Of a stretch of DNA of 64,000 nucleotides, positions 10,384-19,149 are shown one piece after another (the first letter of the stretch is position 1; each line of letters opens with the position of its first letter). Where the stretch lies: positions 35,170 through 99,169 of the forward strand of contig CAVZTA010000015.1 in NCBI GenBank assembly GCA_963778025.1, given 5' to 3'. The notes under the pieces were generated by a model. It did no database searches and was not told the DNA's origin. It saw only the letters and a list, made by a program, of their open reading frames with translations. Origin of the DNA: CAVZTA01 sp963778025 (lineage in GTDB: Bacteria; Chloroflexota; Limnocylindria; Limnocylindrales; CSP1-4). Both the position numbers and the translations under genes were made by a program.

Positions 10384-11208
10384 TCATCGCAGGGCGTCCT
10401 CCAGAGCCACGCGCGCATCGGTCCGCTCGTCGCGGACCTTGACGATGAGGGCCGCCGCAGCGGCCAGACCATGCTGGGCGGCGAAGGCGCCGCCGAGTCG
10501 CCGAGTCCCGGGGATGACGACGGCCCCCGGGGGGACGACCAGCGGCCGCTCCGTGGAACCCTCGAGCACCTGCCCGTTGACCACATCATAGACACGGTGT
10601 GAACCGGTTAACGTCACGCCCGCCGCGATGACCGCGCGGCGTCCGACGAGCACCCCTTCGAGGAGCGTGACCCCGGCGCCGACGAACGCCTCGTCCTCGA
10701 CGATGACCGGCCGCGCGCCGGGCGGCTCCAGGACACCGCCGATGAGCACGCCCGCGGCGAGGTGCACCCGTGCGCCGATCTGCGCGCACGATCCGACCAG
10801 CACGTGCGAGTCGACCATCGTCCCGTCGCCGACCCACGCCCCGACGTTGAGGTAGGACGGCGGCATCACGACGACCCCCTCGCCGAGGTGCGCCCCGCGC
10901 CGGACCGCGGTCCCGCCCGGGACGATCCGCCACGGCCCGCCGGCGAGGTCGTCGCGCGGCCCCAGCGCCGCACGGTCGCGGAACGTCAGCGGACCCGCGG
11001 ACCAGTCGACGGTGGTCCGGTCGGCGAACGTGGCGAGGATCGCCGCCTTCACCTCGGGACGCACGCGCCAACCGTCGGGTGCGGCCGGATCGGGCTCCGC
11101 GGCGCGGAGCCGGCCCGCCTCGAGGTCGGCGAGGATCGTGGAGGGATCGGCCGACGGCGAGGAGGAGATCGCCGCCGGCCGTCGGGTGGTTTCGAGGATC
11201 GCGGTCAT
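10384..11208 (-). CDS. dapD: 2,3,4,5-tetrahydropyridine-2,6-dicarboxylate N-succinyltransferase
   Basis: Succinylates tetrahydrodipicolinate, committing the cell to the succinylase branch of lysine/DAP synthesis. 274 residues. ATG 11208 overlaps the dapA stop by ATGA, so translation is coupled. The left-handed beta-helix hexapeptide repeats are clear from about residue 120: GEGVVVMPPSYLNVGAWVGD, GTMVDSHVLVGSCAQIGARV, then EDEAFVGAGVTLLEGVLVGR. The C-terminus (PGTRRLGGAF) matches DapD. No dapC or dapE is visible in this window, so the pathway is completed elsewhere. Confidence 0.92.
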   Translation of the reverse strand: MTAILETTRRPAAISSSPSADPSTILADLEAGRLRAAEPDPAAPDGWRVRPEVKAAILATFADRTTVDWSAGPLTFRDRAALGPRDDLAGGPWRIVPGGTAVRRGAHLGEGVVVMPPSYLNVGAWVGDGTMVDSHVLVGSCAQIGARVHLAAGVLIGGVLEPPGARPVIVEDEAFVGAGVTLLEGVLVGRRAVIAAGVTLTGSHRVYDVVNGQVLEGSTERPLVVPPGAVVIPGTRRLGGAFAAQHGLAAAAALIVKVRDERTDARVALEDALR

Positions 11209-12236
11209 GCGACCGCCTCGGCGCCGGTGCGCGTGCCACGACCGGCCGACGACGCCGACGCGCCGGCGACCGCGGAGGCCGCCACGCCGGTGAACCGCCC
11301 GCCGCCATCGACGAGCGCGAGGTCGCGAAGGACGGTCTGGAGCCGAGCCCGGGGCGCCTCGTCCAGCGGCAGCATCGGTGCCCGGAGCGTGTCGGTCGAG
11401 AGGATGCCCATCGAGGCCATGGCCGCCTTCACCGGCACCGGCGACGGCGCGCCCTGGAAGTTCGCGCGCATCAGCGGCAGCCACCGCTCGTGGATCCGGC
11501 GTGCCTCGTCCCAACGGCCACCCAGGGCCGCCTGGCACAACGCCGCCATCTCCGCGGGGATCTCGTTCGAGGCGACCGAGACCACGCCGTCGCCGCCCAT
11601 CGCGAGGATCGCCAGGGTGGCGGCGTCGTCGCCCGAGAGGACCGCGACATCGCGTGGCCGGTCCCGGCAGATCACCGCCAGCTGCTCGAGATTCCCGGAC
11701 GCTTCCTTGACCGCGACGACCCGCGGATGGTCGGCGAGCCGGAGGAACGTATCGGCGTCGACGTTCGTGCCGGTCCGCCCCGGGACGTTGTAGACGACGA
11801 TGGGCAGGTCGCCCTCGTCCGCCACCGCCTCGAAGTGTGCGCGGAGCATCCGCGCATCGGGACGGTTGTAGTACGGCGCGACGACGAGCGCGGCATCGGC
11901 GCCCAGCTCCGCGGCTCGACGGGTCGCGGCGATCGTCGCGCGGGTGTCGTTGGTGCCGGTGCCCGCAACGACCGGGATGCCCGGCCGGCGCGCACGTGCG
12001 GCCCCCACGATCTCCACGGTCAGCGCGATGAGCCGCTCGCGCTCGTCGGTCGACAGGGTCGGCGCCTCGCCGGTGGTCCCGACGGGGACCAGCCCATCGA
12101 TGCCGGCCAGGACCTGCCACGTGACGAGGCGGCGGAACTCGGCCTCGTCGAGCTCGCCGTCAGGGGTGAACGGGGTGACCAGCGCGGTGAACGCGCCGCG
12201 AAGCCAGGGACGCTCGGGGGTCGGGAACGCGGTCAT
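11205..12236 (-). CDS. dapA: 4-hydroxy-tetrahydrodipicolinate synthase
   Basis: Condenses pyruvate with aspartate semialdehyde. 343 residues; ATG 12236 follows GGAGAG. TIM-barrel motifs: GAFTALVTPF, GLVPVGTTGEAPTLS, the catalytic Tyr in VVAPYYNRP, VYNVPGRTG, and the Schiff-base Lys in VVAVKEASGN. About 40 Ala/Ser/Gly-rich residues at the C-terminus extend past the usual end of the family (about 300 residues). Second gene of the dapB-dapA-dapD-lysA operon, 42 bases after dapB. Confidence 0.95.
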   Translation of the reverse strand: MTAFPTPERPWLRGAFTALVTPFTPDGELDEAEFRRLVTWQVLAGIDGLVPVGTTGEAPTLSTDERERLIALTVEIVGAARARRPGIPVVAGTGTNDTRATIAATRRAAELGADAALVVAPYYNRPDARMLRAHFEAVADEGDLPIVVYNVPGRTGTNVDADTFLRLADHPRVVAVKEASGNLEQLAVICRDRPRDVAVLSGDDAATLAILAMGGDGVVSVASNEIPAEMAALCQAALGGRWDEARRIHERWLPLMRANFQGAPSPVPVKAAMASMGILSTDTLRAPMLPLDEAPRARLQTVLRDLALVDGGGRFTGVAASAVAGASASSAGRGTRTGAEAVA

Positions 12237-12278
12237 CGGGAGCTCTCCTTCGTGACTGGACGGGAGGTCGGTTCGGCT

Positions 12279-13017
12279 TCAGGCGGCGATGGGCGCGGCG
12301 GGAACGCCCGCCAGCAGCTCGTCGACGACGGGGTCGAACGGGTGAAGGCCGGGTGTCCGCGGCTCACGCGTCAGCCAGTCGGCGGCGGCGAGGATCCCGG
12401 CCACGTACGCCGAGCGATCGCGCGCCGTGAGCCGCAGCTCGACGGTCTCGCCCGGAGCATCGAACCCGACGAGGTGCATCCCGGGTGCCGAGCCCGCACG
12501 CACGGACACGACCTCGAGCGTCTCGCTCGTCGCCCGCGGGTGCGCATCGACGATCCGGCCCGCGAGCATCGCGGCGGTGCCACTGGGCCGATCGGCCTTC
12601 GTGCGGCGGTGCCACTCGAGCAGGTACGGGTCGAATGCCTCGACGCGCCCGAACAGCCCGACCGCCGCATCGACCAACCGGGTGAACAGGGCGACGCCGA
12701 GGCTGAAGTTCGGCGCGGCCACCGCGACGGCGCCGGAGCGCCGGAGGATCGCCTGGACCTCGTCGCGGTCGGCGTCCCAGGCGGTCGTGGCGATGACGAA
12801 GCGACGCGCCCCACCGTCGATCGCCGCCCGGATGTTCGGAAGCACCGATGGCCCGCGCGACGCCTCGACGACCAGCGTCGCGCCGGCGAAGGCCGCCGCG
12901 CTCGTGGACGCCGCCTGCGGGCCGGCCCAGCACGCGGACCTCCCCGCCGCGCTCGGTGACGCCCTCGGCGACGGCGTGGCCCAGCCCACCATCGCCCAGC
13001 ACGATCGTCGTCGTCAT
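12279..13017 (-). CDS. dapB: 4-hydroxy-tetrahydrodipicolinate reductase (one frameshift)
   Basis: NAD(P)H-dependent reduction of HTPA to tetrahydrodipicolinate. ATG 13017 with strong GGAGGACGAGAC upstream. N-terminal dinucleotide fold TIVLGDGGLGHAVAEG, then a frameshift near 12925, then FVIATTAWDADRD, AVAAPNFSLGVALF and the signature EWHRRTKADRPSGTA with catalytic His and Lys. Net length is one base off a multiple of three, so a single indel explains the break; an essential operon leader gene is unlikely to be dead. Confidence 0.88.
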
Positions 13018-13061
13018 GTCGTCTCGTCCTCCGGGTGGTCGGCAGCCCGGGGATCGGAGGC

Positions 13062-13099
13062 AAACAAAAAGCCGCGGTCACCACCTTCGGTGCCGCGGC
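13062..13099 (-). terminator. Transcription terminator/attenuator in dap leader
   Basis: On the minus strand: GCCGCGG, CACC-GAA-GGUG inner hairpin, GUGA bulge, CCGCGGC, then UUUUUGUUUG. It stands 45 bases before the dapB start codon and after a short ORF, so it would stop the dap mRNA unless prevented. The 3' half (AAGGUGGUGACCGCGG) resembles a T-box core with one extra base, but the U-tract follows directly, unlike a T-box. Confidence 0.7.
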
Positions 13100-13103
13100 C
13101 CCT

Positions 13104-13128
13104 GGAGCCTCCGTTCCCTGGAGGCTCC
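13104..13128 (-). promoter_or_regulatory. Leader hairpin upstream of the attenuator
   Basis: Perfect 9-bp stem GGAGCCTCC/GGAGGCTCC with a 7-base loop, between the leader-peptide stop and the terminator. In attenuation models such a hairpin acts as pause or protector element. Confidence 0.55.
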
Positions 13129-13149
13129 GGTCTGCGTCGTGCGCGCCGG

Positions 13150-13221
13150 CTAGAGCCCCAGGGCCCGTGACTCGGGCCGCCGGAGCTTCTTCTTCGCGTC
13201 GAAGAGGTGAAGCCAGCGCAT
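13150..13221 (-). CDS. Putative lysine leader peptide (23 aa)
   Basis: Short ORF starting ATG 13221 and ending TAG 13150. Its sequence MRWLHLFDAKKKLRRPESR (then ALGL) has three consecutive Lys codons, AAG AAG AAG, at positions 10-12. It sits about 130 bases before dapB, upstream of a stable hairpin and a U-tailed terminator. Layout and Lys content match an amino-acid leader peptide for ribosome-mediated attenuation of the lysine operon. No convincing Shine-Dalgarno; the ATG is about 15 bases after a possible -10 (CAGACT), so it may be nearly leaderless. Expression is inferred, not shown. Confidence 0.5.
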   Translation of the reverse strand: MRWLHLFDAKKKLRRPESRALGL

Positions 13222-13236
13222 GTCGCGGCGCAGTCT

Positions 13237-13260
13237 GCACGATGCGTCGGGTTCATGCAA
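13237..13260 (-). promoter_or_regulatory. Possible promoter of the dap operon
   Basis: Minus-strand TTGCAT (13260-13255), 17-base spacer, CAGACT (-10). The -10 is imperfect (only A2 and T6 match) but spacing is ideal and it places the transcript start just before the leader-peptide ATG. Confidence 0.3.
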
Positions 13261-13400
13261 CCGTTATCCACCGAACGCCGCATACGACGCTCGATCGAAC
13301 GGGGGAGCGGGCCGGAGCGGCGGTTCCGTCGCCACTCCGGTCCTCCCAACGCGGCCTCTGGCTAGAGTCCGCGAGGTGCGCCTGACGGTAGCACCTGCCG

Positions 13401-13406
13401 TACGAT
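13401..13406 (+). promoter_or_regulatory. -10 box (TACGAT), leaderless promoter
   Basis: TACGAT followed by 6 bases and ATG 13413. Transcription would begin at or next to the start codon. It fixes the start of the aminotransferase gene. Confidence 0.5.
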
Positions 13407-13412
13407 GCGCCG

Positions 13413-14492
13413 ATGATCGCGGACGCCAGATCGGCCCTCAGGTCCCGCTTCTCGCCGGGCGCTGGGATCGCCTACCTCGATGCGGCGACGTACGGCCTGC
13501 CACCGGACACCACGGTCGCCGCCATGCATCGCGCGCTCGACATGTGGCAGTCGGGGACCGCCCAGTGGATCGGTGACTGGGATCGTCCGGCGGAGCGCGC
13601 GAGGGTCGCCTTCGCGAGCCTCGTCGGGACCGTGCCGGAACGCGTGACCCTGCTGCCGCAGCTGTCCGTCGGGATGGGCATCGTCGCCGCGAGCCTGGGA
13701 CCCGGGGACGAGATCGTCGTCCCGGACGACGAGTTCACCTCGGTCCTGTTCCCGCTCCTGGTCGCCAAGGAGCGCGGTGCGACGGTCCGCGAGGTCCCCC
13801 AGCCCGACGTCGCCGACAGCATCCGGCCGACGACCACGCACGTCGCGTTCAGCCTCGTCCAGATGCAGACCGGTCGCGTGGCGGCACTGCCCGACATCCT
13901 CGACCGGGCCGAGGCCGTCGGCGCGCGGGTGACCGTGGACGCGACGCAGGGCATCCCGTTCGTCGACGTCGCCCCGCACCTCGCGCGGATCGACCACCTG
14001 CTGCTGAGTGGCTACAAGCACGTCCTGTGCCCGCGGGGCACCGCGTTCCTGGTGCACGGGCGGGGTGATGGCTCCCACCTCAGCCCGATCGCCGCGAACT
14101 GGCGTGCCGCCGACGATCCCTACGGCCGGTACTTCGGCGGCCCGCTGACCCTCGCCCCGGACGCGCGCCGGTTCGACGTCAGCCTCGCCTGGCTGCCCTG
14201 GGTCGGTGCGGTCGAGTCGCTCGAGGCGCTCGTCGCCTGGAAGCCCACCGGCGCGTTCGACAGCGTCCTCGAGCAGTCGCGGGCACTGGCCGGGCGTCTG
14301 GGCACGCGCTGGGAGGGCGCGTCGCTCGTGTGCGCGCCGATCCGGGACGCCGCGGGTGCGAGCGACGCCCTCGCGGAGGCCGGGGTCCGCGCGTCCGTCC
14401 GCGGGACGGCCATCCGGTGCGCACCGCATGTCTGGACGACCGACGAGGACCTCGATCGAGCCGTGGAGGCGTTGACGCCCTTCCTGGGTTAG
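13413..14492 (+). CDS. Class V aminotransferase-fold protein
   Basis: PLP-dependent fold-type I enzyme, 359 residues, related to cysteine desulfurase/isopenicillin N epimerase-like proteins. Seen: YLDAATYGLPP at the N-terminus, TVDATQGIPFVDV with the PLP-binding Asp, and the Schiff-base Lys in LLLSGYKHVLCPRG (about residue 197). There is no mobile Cys loop typical of desulfurases, so a desulfurase role is unlikely. Divergent from the dap operon. Substrate unknown. Confidence 0.75.
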   Translation: MIADARSALRSRFSPGAGIAYLDAATYGLPPDTTVAAMHRALDMWQSGTAQWIGDWDRPAERARVAFASLVGTVPERVTLLPQLSVGMGIVAASLGPGDEIVVPDDEFTSVLFPLLVAKERGATVREVPQPDVADSIRPTTTHVAFSLVQMQTGRVAALPDILDRAEAVGARVTVDATQGIPFVDVAPHLARIDHLLLSGYKHVLCPRGTAFLVHGRGDGSHLSPIAANWRAADDPYGRYFGGPLTLAPDARRFDVSLAWLPWVGAVESLEALVAWKPTGAFDSVLEQSRALAGRLGTRWEGASLVCAPIRDAAGASDALAEAGVRASVRGTAIRCAPHVWTTDEDLDRAVEALTPFLG

Positions 14493-14553
14493 GCGCGAAC
14501 GTCTGTTGCACGACCGTGACACGCGCCCGACGGGGTCGGGAAGGGGTGCCTGC

Positions 14554-14559
14554 TATCGT
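14554..14559 (+). promoter_or_regulatory. -10 box (TATCGT) of lipB
   Basis: TGCTATCGT (extended -10 like) followed by 7 bases and ATG 14567, consistent with leaderless transcription. Confidence 0.5.
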
Positions 14560-14566
14560 CCCGTGC

Positions 14567-15373
14567 ATGGTGGGTGGGGAGGCAGCCACGGGATCGCGCG
14601 CCGCAGAGCAGGGCGCCCCGCTCGAGGCGCACTGGCTGGGGCGCATCGCGTACCGAGATGCCTGGGATCTGCAGAAACGGCTGGCGGCCGCCCGCGCGAG
14701 CGGCTCGATCCCCGACCAGCTCCTCCTCCTCGAGCACCCCGCGGTCCTCACGCTCGGACGCCAGGCGGACGAGACGCACGTCCTCGCGACACCGGCGGAG
14801 CTCGCCGCGCGCGGTATCGAGGTCCTCCGCGTCGAGCGCGGCGGCGAGGTCACGTACCACGGCCCCGGCCAGCTGGTCGCGTATCCCATCATCCGCCTCG
14901 CCGATCGCGAGCTGCTGCTCCGCCCGTTCGTCCGTGCGCTGGAGGCGGCGCTCGTCGCCACCTGCGCCGCTGACGGTGTCGAAGCCGCCCGCCGCGACGG
15001 CCACCCCGGCTGCTGGATCGACCCGGACGGACCTGAGCCGCGCAAGATCGGCGCGCTCGGCATCCGCGTCGAGCGGGGCACGACGTATCACGGCATCGCG
15101 CTCAACATCGATGTCGACCTGGCCGATTTCCAGCTGATCGACGCGTGCGGCATGCCCGGCGTCATCTCGACGTCCATCGCCTGGGAGGCCGGCCGTCGCG
15201 AGGAGCGACCGTCCACACATGCGGTCGCCGTCGCGGCCGAGACGTTCGCGGCCGCCTTCGCCGACGCGATCGGCGCGCGCCTCGCTGGCGTCCACGCCAC
15301 ACGCGCCGATCCGGCTCGCGAGCGCGCGACGCTCGAGCGCCGCCTCGCCGCGGGCGCGGCGACCGCCGCCTAG
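14567..15373 (+). CDS. lipB: Octanoyl-[acyl carrier protein] transferase
   Basis: Transfers octanoate from ACP to apo-lipoyl domains. 268 residues from ATG 14567. Family motifs: LLLEHPAVLTLGR, the signature RGGEVTYHGPGQLVAYPI, KIGALGIRVERGTTYHGIAL with the active-site Lys, and the acyl-thioester Cys in IDACGMPGV followed by STSI. A Gly/Ala/Arg-rich C-terminal tail extends the usual length. Followed 8 bases later by the GalT-like gene. No lipA in the window. Confidence 0.93.
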   Translation: MVGGEAATGSRAAEQGAPLEAHWLGRIAYRDAWDLQKRLAAARASGSIPDQLLLLEHPAVLTLGRQADETHVLATPAELAARGIEVLRVERGGEVTYHGPGQLVAYPIIRLADRELLLRPFVRALEAALVATCAADGVEAARRDGHPGCWIDPDGPEPRKIGALGIRVERGTTYHGIALNIDVDLADFQLIDACGMPGVISTSIAWEAGRREERPSTHAVAVAAETFAAAFADAIGARLAGVHATRADPARERATLERRLAAGAATAA

Positions 15374-15381
15374 GCCGAGCG

Positions 15382-16395
15382 ATGGGCGCCGGGCTGTTCG
15401 AGCTGCGGAAGGACGCCATCACGTCCTGGTGGGTCGCCACGGTCGTCGATCGCACGTTCGCGCGTGAGCGGTTCGCGCGGGCCGCCGAGCCCGTCCCTGA
15501 CTGGGGCGAGTGCCAGAACTGCCGTTTCGAAGCCGCTGGCGCGGAGCCCCGGGGAGCAGGCGTGCGCGTCCGCATGCTCAAGGACTACGCATTCCACGTC
15601 GTCGGCACGGAGGACGAGGCGCGCGAGCTCGAGCAGTCGATCGCACAGGTCAGCCTCGGCGATGCGCGGGCCGCCGGCAGCTGGCGCACGGTCATCGCAC
15701 CGCCCCGGGAACACCGGGCGCTCCACGCCGCCGGCAGCGAGACGATCGAAGCGCTGCTCGCCTGCGCTCGCGAGACGATCCGCGACGCCCAGAAGGCCGC
15801 TCGCACCGAGTACGTGCAGGTCGTCCAGAACTGGGGTGCCCAGGCGGGCGCCCGGACGAACCACCTCTGCCTCGACCTCTACGACCTGCCGCAGATCCCC
15901 CATCGCGTGGCCGAGGAGCTCGGCGGCGCCGCGCGCTTCGTCATCCGGGAAGGGGAGTGCCCGTGGTGCCGGCACGTCCGCGATGAGGTCCGCCGTCCCG
16001 AGCGCCTGCTCTACGAGGACGACCACGCGGTCGCCTTCGCGCCGTACGCCTCGCGCTCGCCGTTCGAGGTGTGGGTCGTCCCGCGCCGCCACGACGCCGA
16101 CTTCGCCCGCGGAACCGATCCCGACCTCGCCGCCACGGCCGAGGCGCTCCGCCAGGTCCTGGGCCGCCTCGCCGACCGTCTCGACGGCCCGCCGTACAAC
16201 CTCGTGCTCCACACCGCGCCGCTCAAGGAGCAGGTCGACGCGACGTTCCACTGGCACTGGGAGATCCACCCGCGGCTGCGCGAGATCGCCGGCCTGGAGC
16301 TGGGCACCGGCCTGCCCGTGAACCCCGTCTCGCCCGAGGACGCGGTCGAGGAGCTGCGCGCCAGCGACCCGGACCCGGAGCCCGTCCGGCGATGA
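15382..16395 (+). CDS. Galactose-1-phosphate uridylyltransferase-like HIT-fold protein
   Basis: 337 residues, two HIT-type half domains. Zinc-site-like Cys pairs CQNC (about residue 44) and CPWC (about residue 195). The C-terminal nucleotidyl-transfer motif reads FHWHWEIHPRL, the HxHxE/Q of the GalT/ADP-sugar phosphorylase group, with the middle His as nucleophile. Known relatives transfer a nucleotidyl group between sugar phosphates. Neighbours give no sugar pathway, so substrate is open. Likely co-transcribed with lipB. Confidence 0.7.
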   Translation: MGAGLFELRKDAITSWWVATVVDRTFARERFARAAEPVPDWGECQNCRFEAAGAEPRGAGVRVRMLKDYAFHVVGTEDEARELEQSIAQVSLGDARAAGSWRTVIAPPREHRALHAAGSETIEALLACARETIRDAQKAARTEYVQVVQNWGAQAGARTNHLCLDLYDLPQIPHRVAEELGGAARFVIREGECPWCRHVRDEVRRPERLLYEDDHAVAFAPYASRSPFEVWVVPRRHDADFARGTDPDLAATAEALRQVLGRLADRLDGPPYNLVLHTAPLKEQVDATFHWHWEIHPRLREIAGLELGTGLPVNPVSPEDAVEELRASDPDPEPVRR

Positions 16396-16522
16396 CGTGC
16401 CGGCCGACGCCGGCCCACCGATCGACCGGCGACCAGCGTCACACGGGGCGGAGTCCGTCCGTCTCAGGGCCCAACGACGCACCGAACGCCCATCCGGTGC
16501 GGCTTCCCCATGCGGAGGTTCG

Positions 16523-17167
16523 ATGGCCGCTGGCCTCCCCGGTCTCGAGCGCCGACTCGTCGGCGGCGGGCTGGCCGTGAGCGCGGACTGGGATCGCGAC
16601 GCCGCCCACGCGTTCGTCGAGGATCTGTTCGCCAAGCATCACGCCGAGATCCACGCGTATCTGCTGCGCATGCTCCGCGACCCGGAGCTGGCCGCGGACC
16701 TCACGCAGGACGCGTTCGTCAAGGCGTATCGCGCCTACGACACGCTCGAGGCGTCGGAGAACGCACGGGCGTGGCTCTACCGCATCGCGCATCGGGTCGC
16801 CCTCGACGAGCTGCGCCGCCGGCGGATCATCCGGTTCCTGCCGTTCACCGGCGAGCACAAAGGTTCCGCGCCGTCGCCCGAGCACCTGGCGATGGATCTC
16901 CGGCTGTCGGGTGATCTCCAGCGGGCGCTCGAGCGCATCCCGGAGCGCCAGCGCTCCGCGCTCCTCCTCGCCGAGCTCCACGACCTCACGGGACTCGAGC
17001 TGGCCGAGGCGCTGGGGGTCTCGCACGTCGCCGCTCGCGCACTCCTGACGCGCGCACGCGAGAGCCTCCGTCAGGCCCTCGCCGTGGAGCGCAAGGCGCA
17101 GGCCGAGGCGGAGGCGCGGCGCGATCAGGACAGCGATCCCCGGCGGGGCTGGGGACGACGACCGTGA
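16523..17167 (+). CDS. ECF-type RNA polymerase sigma factor
   Basis: 214 residues. Start ATG 16523 chosen for GGAGG five bases upstream; a longer frame to 16397 has no ribosome site. Region 2: HHAEIHAYLLRMLRDPELA, DLTQDAFVKAYRAYDTL, ARAWLYRIAHRVALDELRRR. Region 4: LERIPERQRSALLLAELHDL and LAEALGVSHVAARALLTRAR. The stop overlaps the start of the next gene (GTGA), a typical coupled sigma/anti-sigma pair. Targets unknown. Confidence 0.9.
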   Translation: MAAGLPGLERRLVGGGLAVSADWDRDAAHAFVEDLFAKHHAEIHAYLLRMLRDPELAADLTQDAFVKAYRAYDTLEASENARAWLYRIAHRVALDELRRRRIIRFLPFTGEHKGSAPSPEHLAMDLRLSGDLQRALERIPERQRSALLLAELHDLTGLELAEALGVSHVAARALLTRARESLRQALAVERKAQAEAEARRDQDSDPRRGWGRRP

Positions 17168-19080
17168 CGCGCATCGTCCGCGACCGGTTCGACCGCGAGC
17201 ACGAGCGCGCTCGCGACCTTGCCGCGATGCGGGTCGGCGAACCGCTCGATCCCGACGACGCCGGCTGGCTCGATACCCACCTCGCGTGGTGCGCCCCGTG
17301 CCGGGCGGTCGCGGGCGAGTACGCCAACCAGCGCCTCGAGCTCCGAGCGCTTCGGCTGGACCACCCGGTGCCGCCACGCGACCTGTGGGCGCGGACGTCG
17401 TCGGCCATCGACCTCGAGCGGGGTCGGACGTCGGTCCGGACGCAGCGCACCGCGGGGCGGACGACGTCGAGCGTCCGGAGCCGCAGCTCGTTCCCGCTCG
17501 GCGCCCTGACCGGCGCGATCGCCCTGGTGTTCGTGGTCGGTGCGACGCTCCTCTCGGGTCAGCGCCTCCCGCCGACCGTCCCCGACGGGACCGTCGCGGT
17601 GCCGACGGGCGCGACCGCGGCGGTCACGCCGTTCCCGGTCGCTCCGCGCGAGGCGAAGTTCGTCATCGGCAGCGGTGATGAGCTCGAGATCACCACCTCG
17701 AACATCTCCGAGGTCTGTCCGATGGACGCCGGGCCGACCTGCGAGACCGCGCGCATCAGCACCGGCCAGGATGCCGGTGTCTCGACCGCGCAGGGCGTCC
17801 ACGAAGCCGTCATCAACCCCAGCAAGTCGCACGTCGTGCTCGGCACGGGCAACGCTGTCGTGGTCGTGCCGATGATCACGCCGTCCCCGGTCGTGCCCAC
17901 GCCGACGCCTGCCCAGACGTTCTCCGCGGCGGGCTCGCCGGGGATCACGCCCCCGCCGTCGATCCCGGCCTCGCTGTCGCCCGCGCCATCGCCGTCCGAC
18001 CAGACGACCGAGGGGCCGTCGGCCAGTCCGTCCGCGGAGAGCCCGACCGAGGACCCCGGGAAGACACCGGCCGCGACCACGTCCGAGCCGCCGCCGGCCT
18101 CACCGAGTGCCAGCCCCGAGGCGACCCCCAGCGCATCGTCCGACGCGACCCCCACGGGATCGCCCGAAGCGACGCCGGTGTCGCCCGCGCCGTCCGACGC
18201 CGCGACCCAGGCGCCGCCATCGCTCGAGGTCACTCAGGCGCCACGCGGCGCGATCACCATCGCCGCGGACGTCATCCTCGTCGGGCGCTCCGCCGCCTAC
18301 TCCCGTGACGGATCGTCGTTCGCGTTCACCGCCCGGCCCGCCGACGGCAGCCACGGCCCGGACGTGTACGTCTGGCGGACCGGTACCGACACCGCGGTGC
18401 CCGTCACGACCGATCACGCGTCGGTCTTCTCGGACTGGATCGAGGACCAGCTGGTCATCAGCCGCGCTGATCCCGACGGCGACCCGATCACGAAGGCCCA
18501 GGGCGTCGTCCCGGAGTCCATCCTGCTCGATCCGGTCAGCCGGCGTGAGCGCCGCATCAGCGACATCCCGATGTTCCGGCCCACGGTCTCGCCCACCGGC
18601 CGCAACGCGGTGTGGTGGCAGGGTGCCATCCAGCCCGGCCCGGACGGCCTTGGCTGGGAGCCGCGCTCCGGGCGGCTCCTGCTCGGGCGGTGGCAGCAGC
18701 CGGGCGCGAAGCCCAGCGACGATCCAGGTCCGGATGCCGGCCCCGACGTCCTCGCTTCCGGCTCCGTGCCGGACTGGGATGCGCGCTGGGACGAGACCGG
18801 GACGCGGCTCGCGGTGTGGATCGCCGATCGTGACGATCCGTCGGTCGGCAAGCTCAGCCTGTACGGCATCGACCCGTCGACCGGTCGGATCGACAAGGAC
18901 AACGTCCTCCTCGACGACGCGGCGGCGGCTCCGGGCTTCGCCATCGGGTCGGGTCGCCTCGTCTGGGCGGTCAAGCAGAAGGACGGGAAGACGCGCGTCG
19001 AGGTGCTCGCCTGGTCGAGCGAGGGCGTCGGCCGTGCGGAGCTGGATTCGGGCGACGTGCCGCTGGTGGTCGTCCGCTAG
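17164..19080 (+). CDS. Membrane anti-sigma factor with Pro/Ser-rich linker and extracellular propeller-like domain
   Basis: 638 residues. The cytoplasmic N-terminus has a zinc anti-sigma motif THLAWCAPCRAV (HxxxCxxC, about residues 39-46). One transmembrane helix at about 117-137 (LTGAIALVFVVGATLL). Residues about 240-360 are a Pro/Ser/Thr-rich stalk. The rest resembles a WD40/PD40-type beta-propeller (AYSRDGSSFAFTAR, MFRPTVSPTGRNAVWW, WDARWDETGTRLAVW). Coupled to the ECF sigma gene by a 4-base overlap. It probably sequesters that sigma factor and senses the outside through the propeller; the ligand is unknown. Confidence 0.8.
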   Translation: MTRIVRDRFDREHERARDLAAMRVGEPLDPDDAGWLDTHLAWCAPCRAVAGEYANQRLELRALRLDHPVPPRDLWARTSSAIDLERGRTSVRTQRTAGRTTSSVRSRSSFPLGALTGAIALVFVVGATLLSGQRLPPTVPDGTVAVPTGATAAVTPFPVAPREAKFVIGSGDELEITTSNISEVCPMDAGPTCETARISTGQDAGVSTAQGVHEAVINPSKSHVVLGTGNAVVVVPMITPSPVVPTPTPAQTFSAAGSPGITPPPSIPASLSPAPSPSDQTTEGPSASPSAESPTEDPGKTPAATTSEPPPASPSASPEATPSASSDATPTGSPEATPVSPAPSDAATQAPPSLEVTQAPRGAITIAADVILVGRSAAYSRDGSSFAFTARPADGSHGPDVYVWRTGTDTAVPVTTDHASVFSDWIEDQLVISRADPDGDPITKAQGVVPESILLDPVSRRERRISDIPMFRPTVSPTGRNAVWWQGAIQPGPDGLGWEPRSGRLLLGRWQQPGAKPSDDPGPDAGPDVLASGSVPDWDARWDETGTRLAVWIADRDDPSVGKLSLYGIDPSTGRIDKDNVLLDDAAAAPGFAIGSGRLVWAVKQKDGKTRVEVLAWSSEGVGRAELDSGDVPLVVVR

Positions 19081-19149
19081 GAGCCGCTCCGGGATCAGAG
19101 ACCCGGTGCATCCGGACACGCTCGTGCAGGCCCGAGCGGCAGATCAAGG

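Noticed and set aside
13062..13099. T-box-like core AAGGUGGUGACCGCGG upstream of dapB
   Set aside because: It has one base more than the AGGGUGGNACCGCG consensus, is followed directly by a U-tract instead of a separate terminator, and no stem I with specifier loop is evident in the short leader. An indel could mask a true T-box, so it is kept only as an alternative.
13413..14492. Cysteine desulfurase call for the class V aminotransferase-fold protein
   Set aside because: The mobile catalytic Cys loop is absent and no Fe-S genes are adjacent.
19103..19130. GGTGCATCCGG upstream of the RlpA-like gene, similar to the ends of the palindromic repeats
   Set aside because: Only about 11 bases match and no inverted partner is present nearby; chance in a GC-rich genome.
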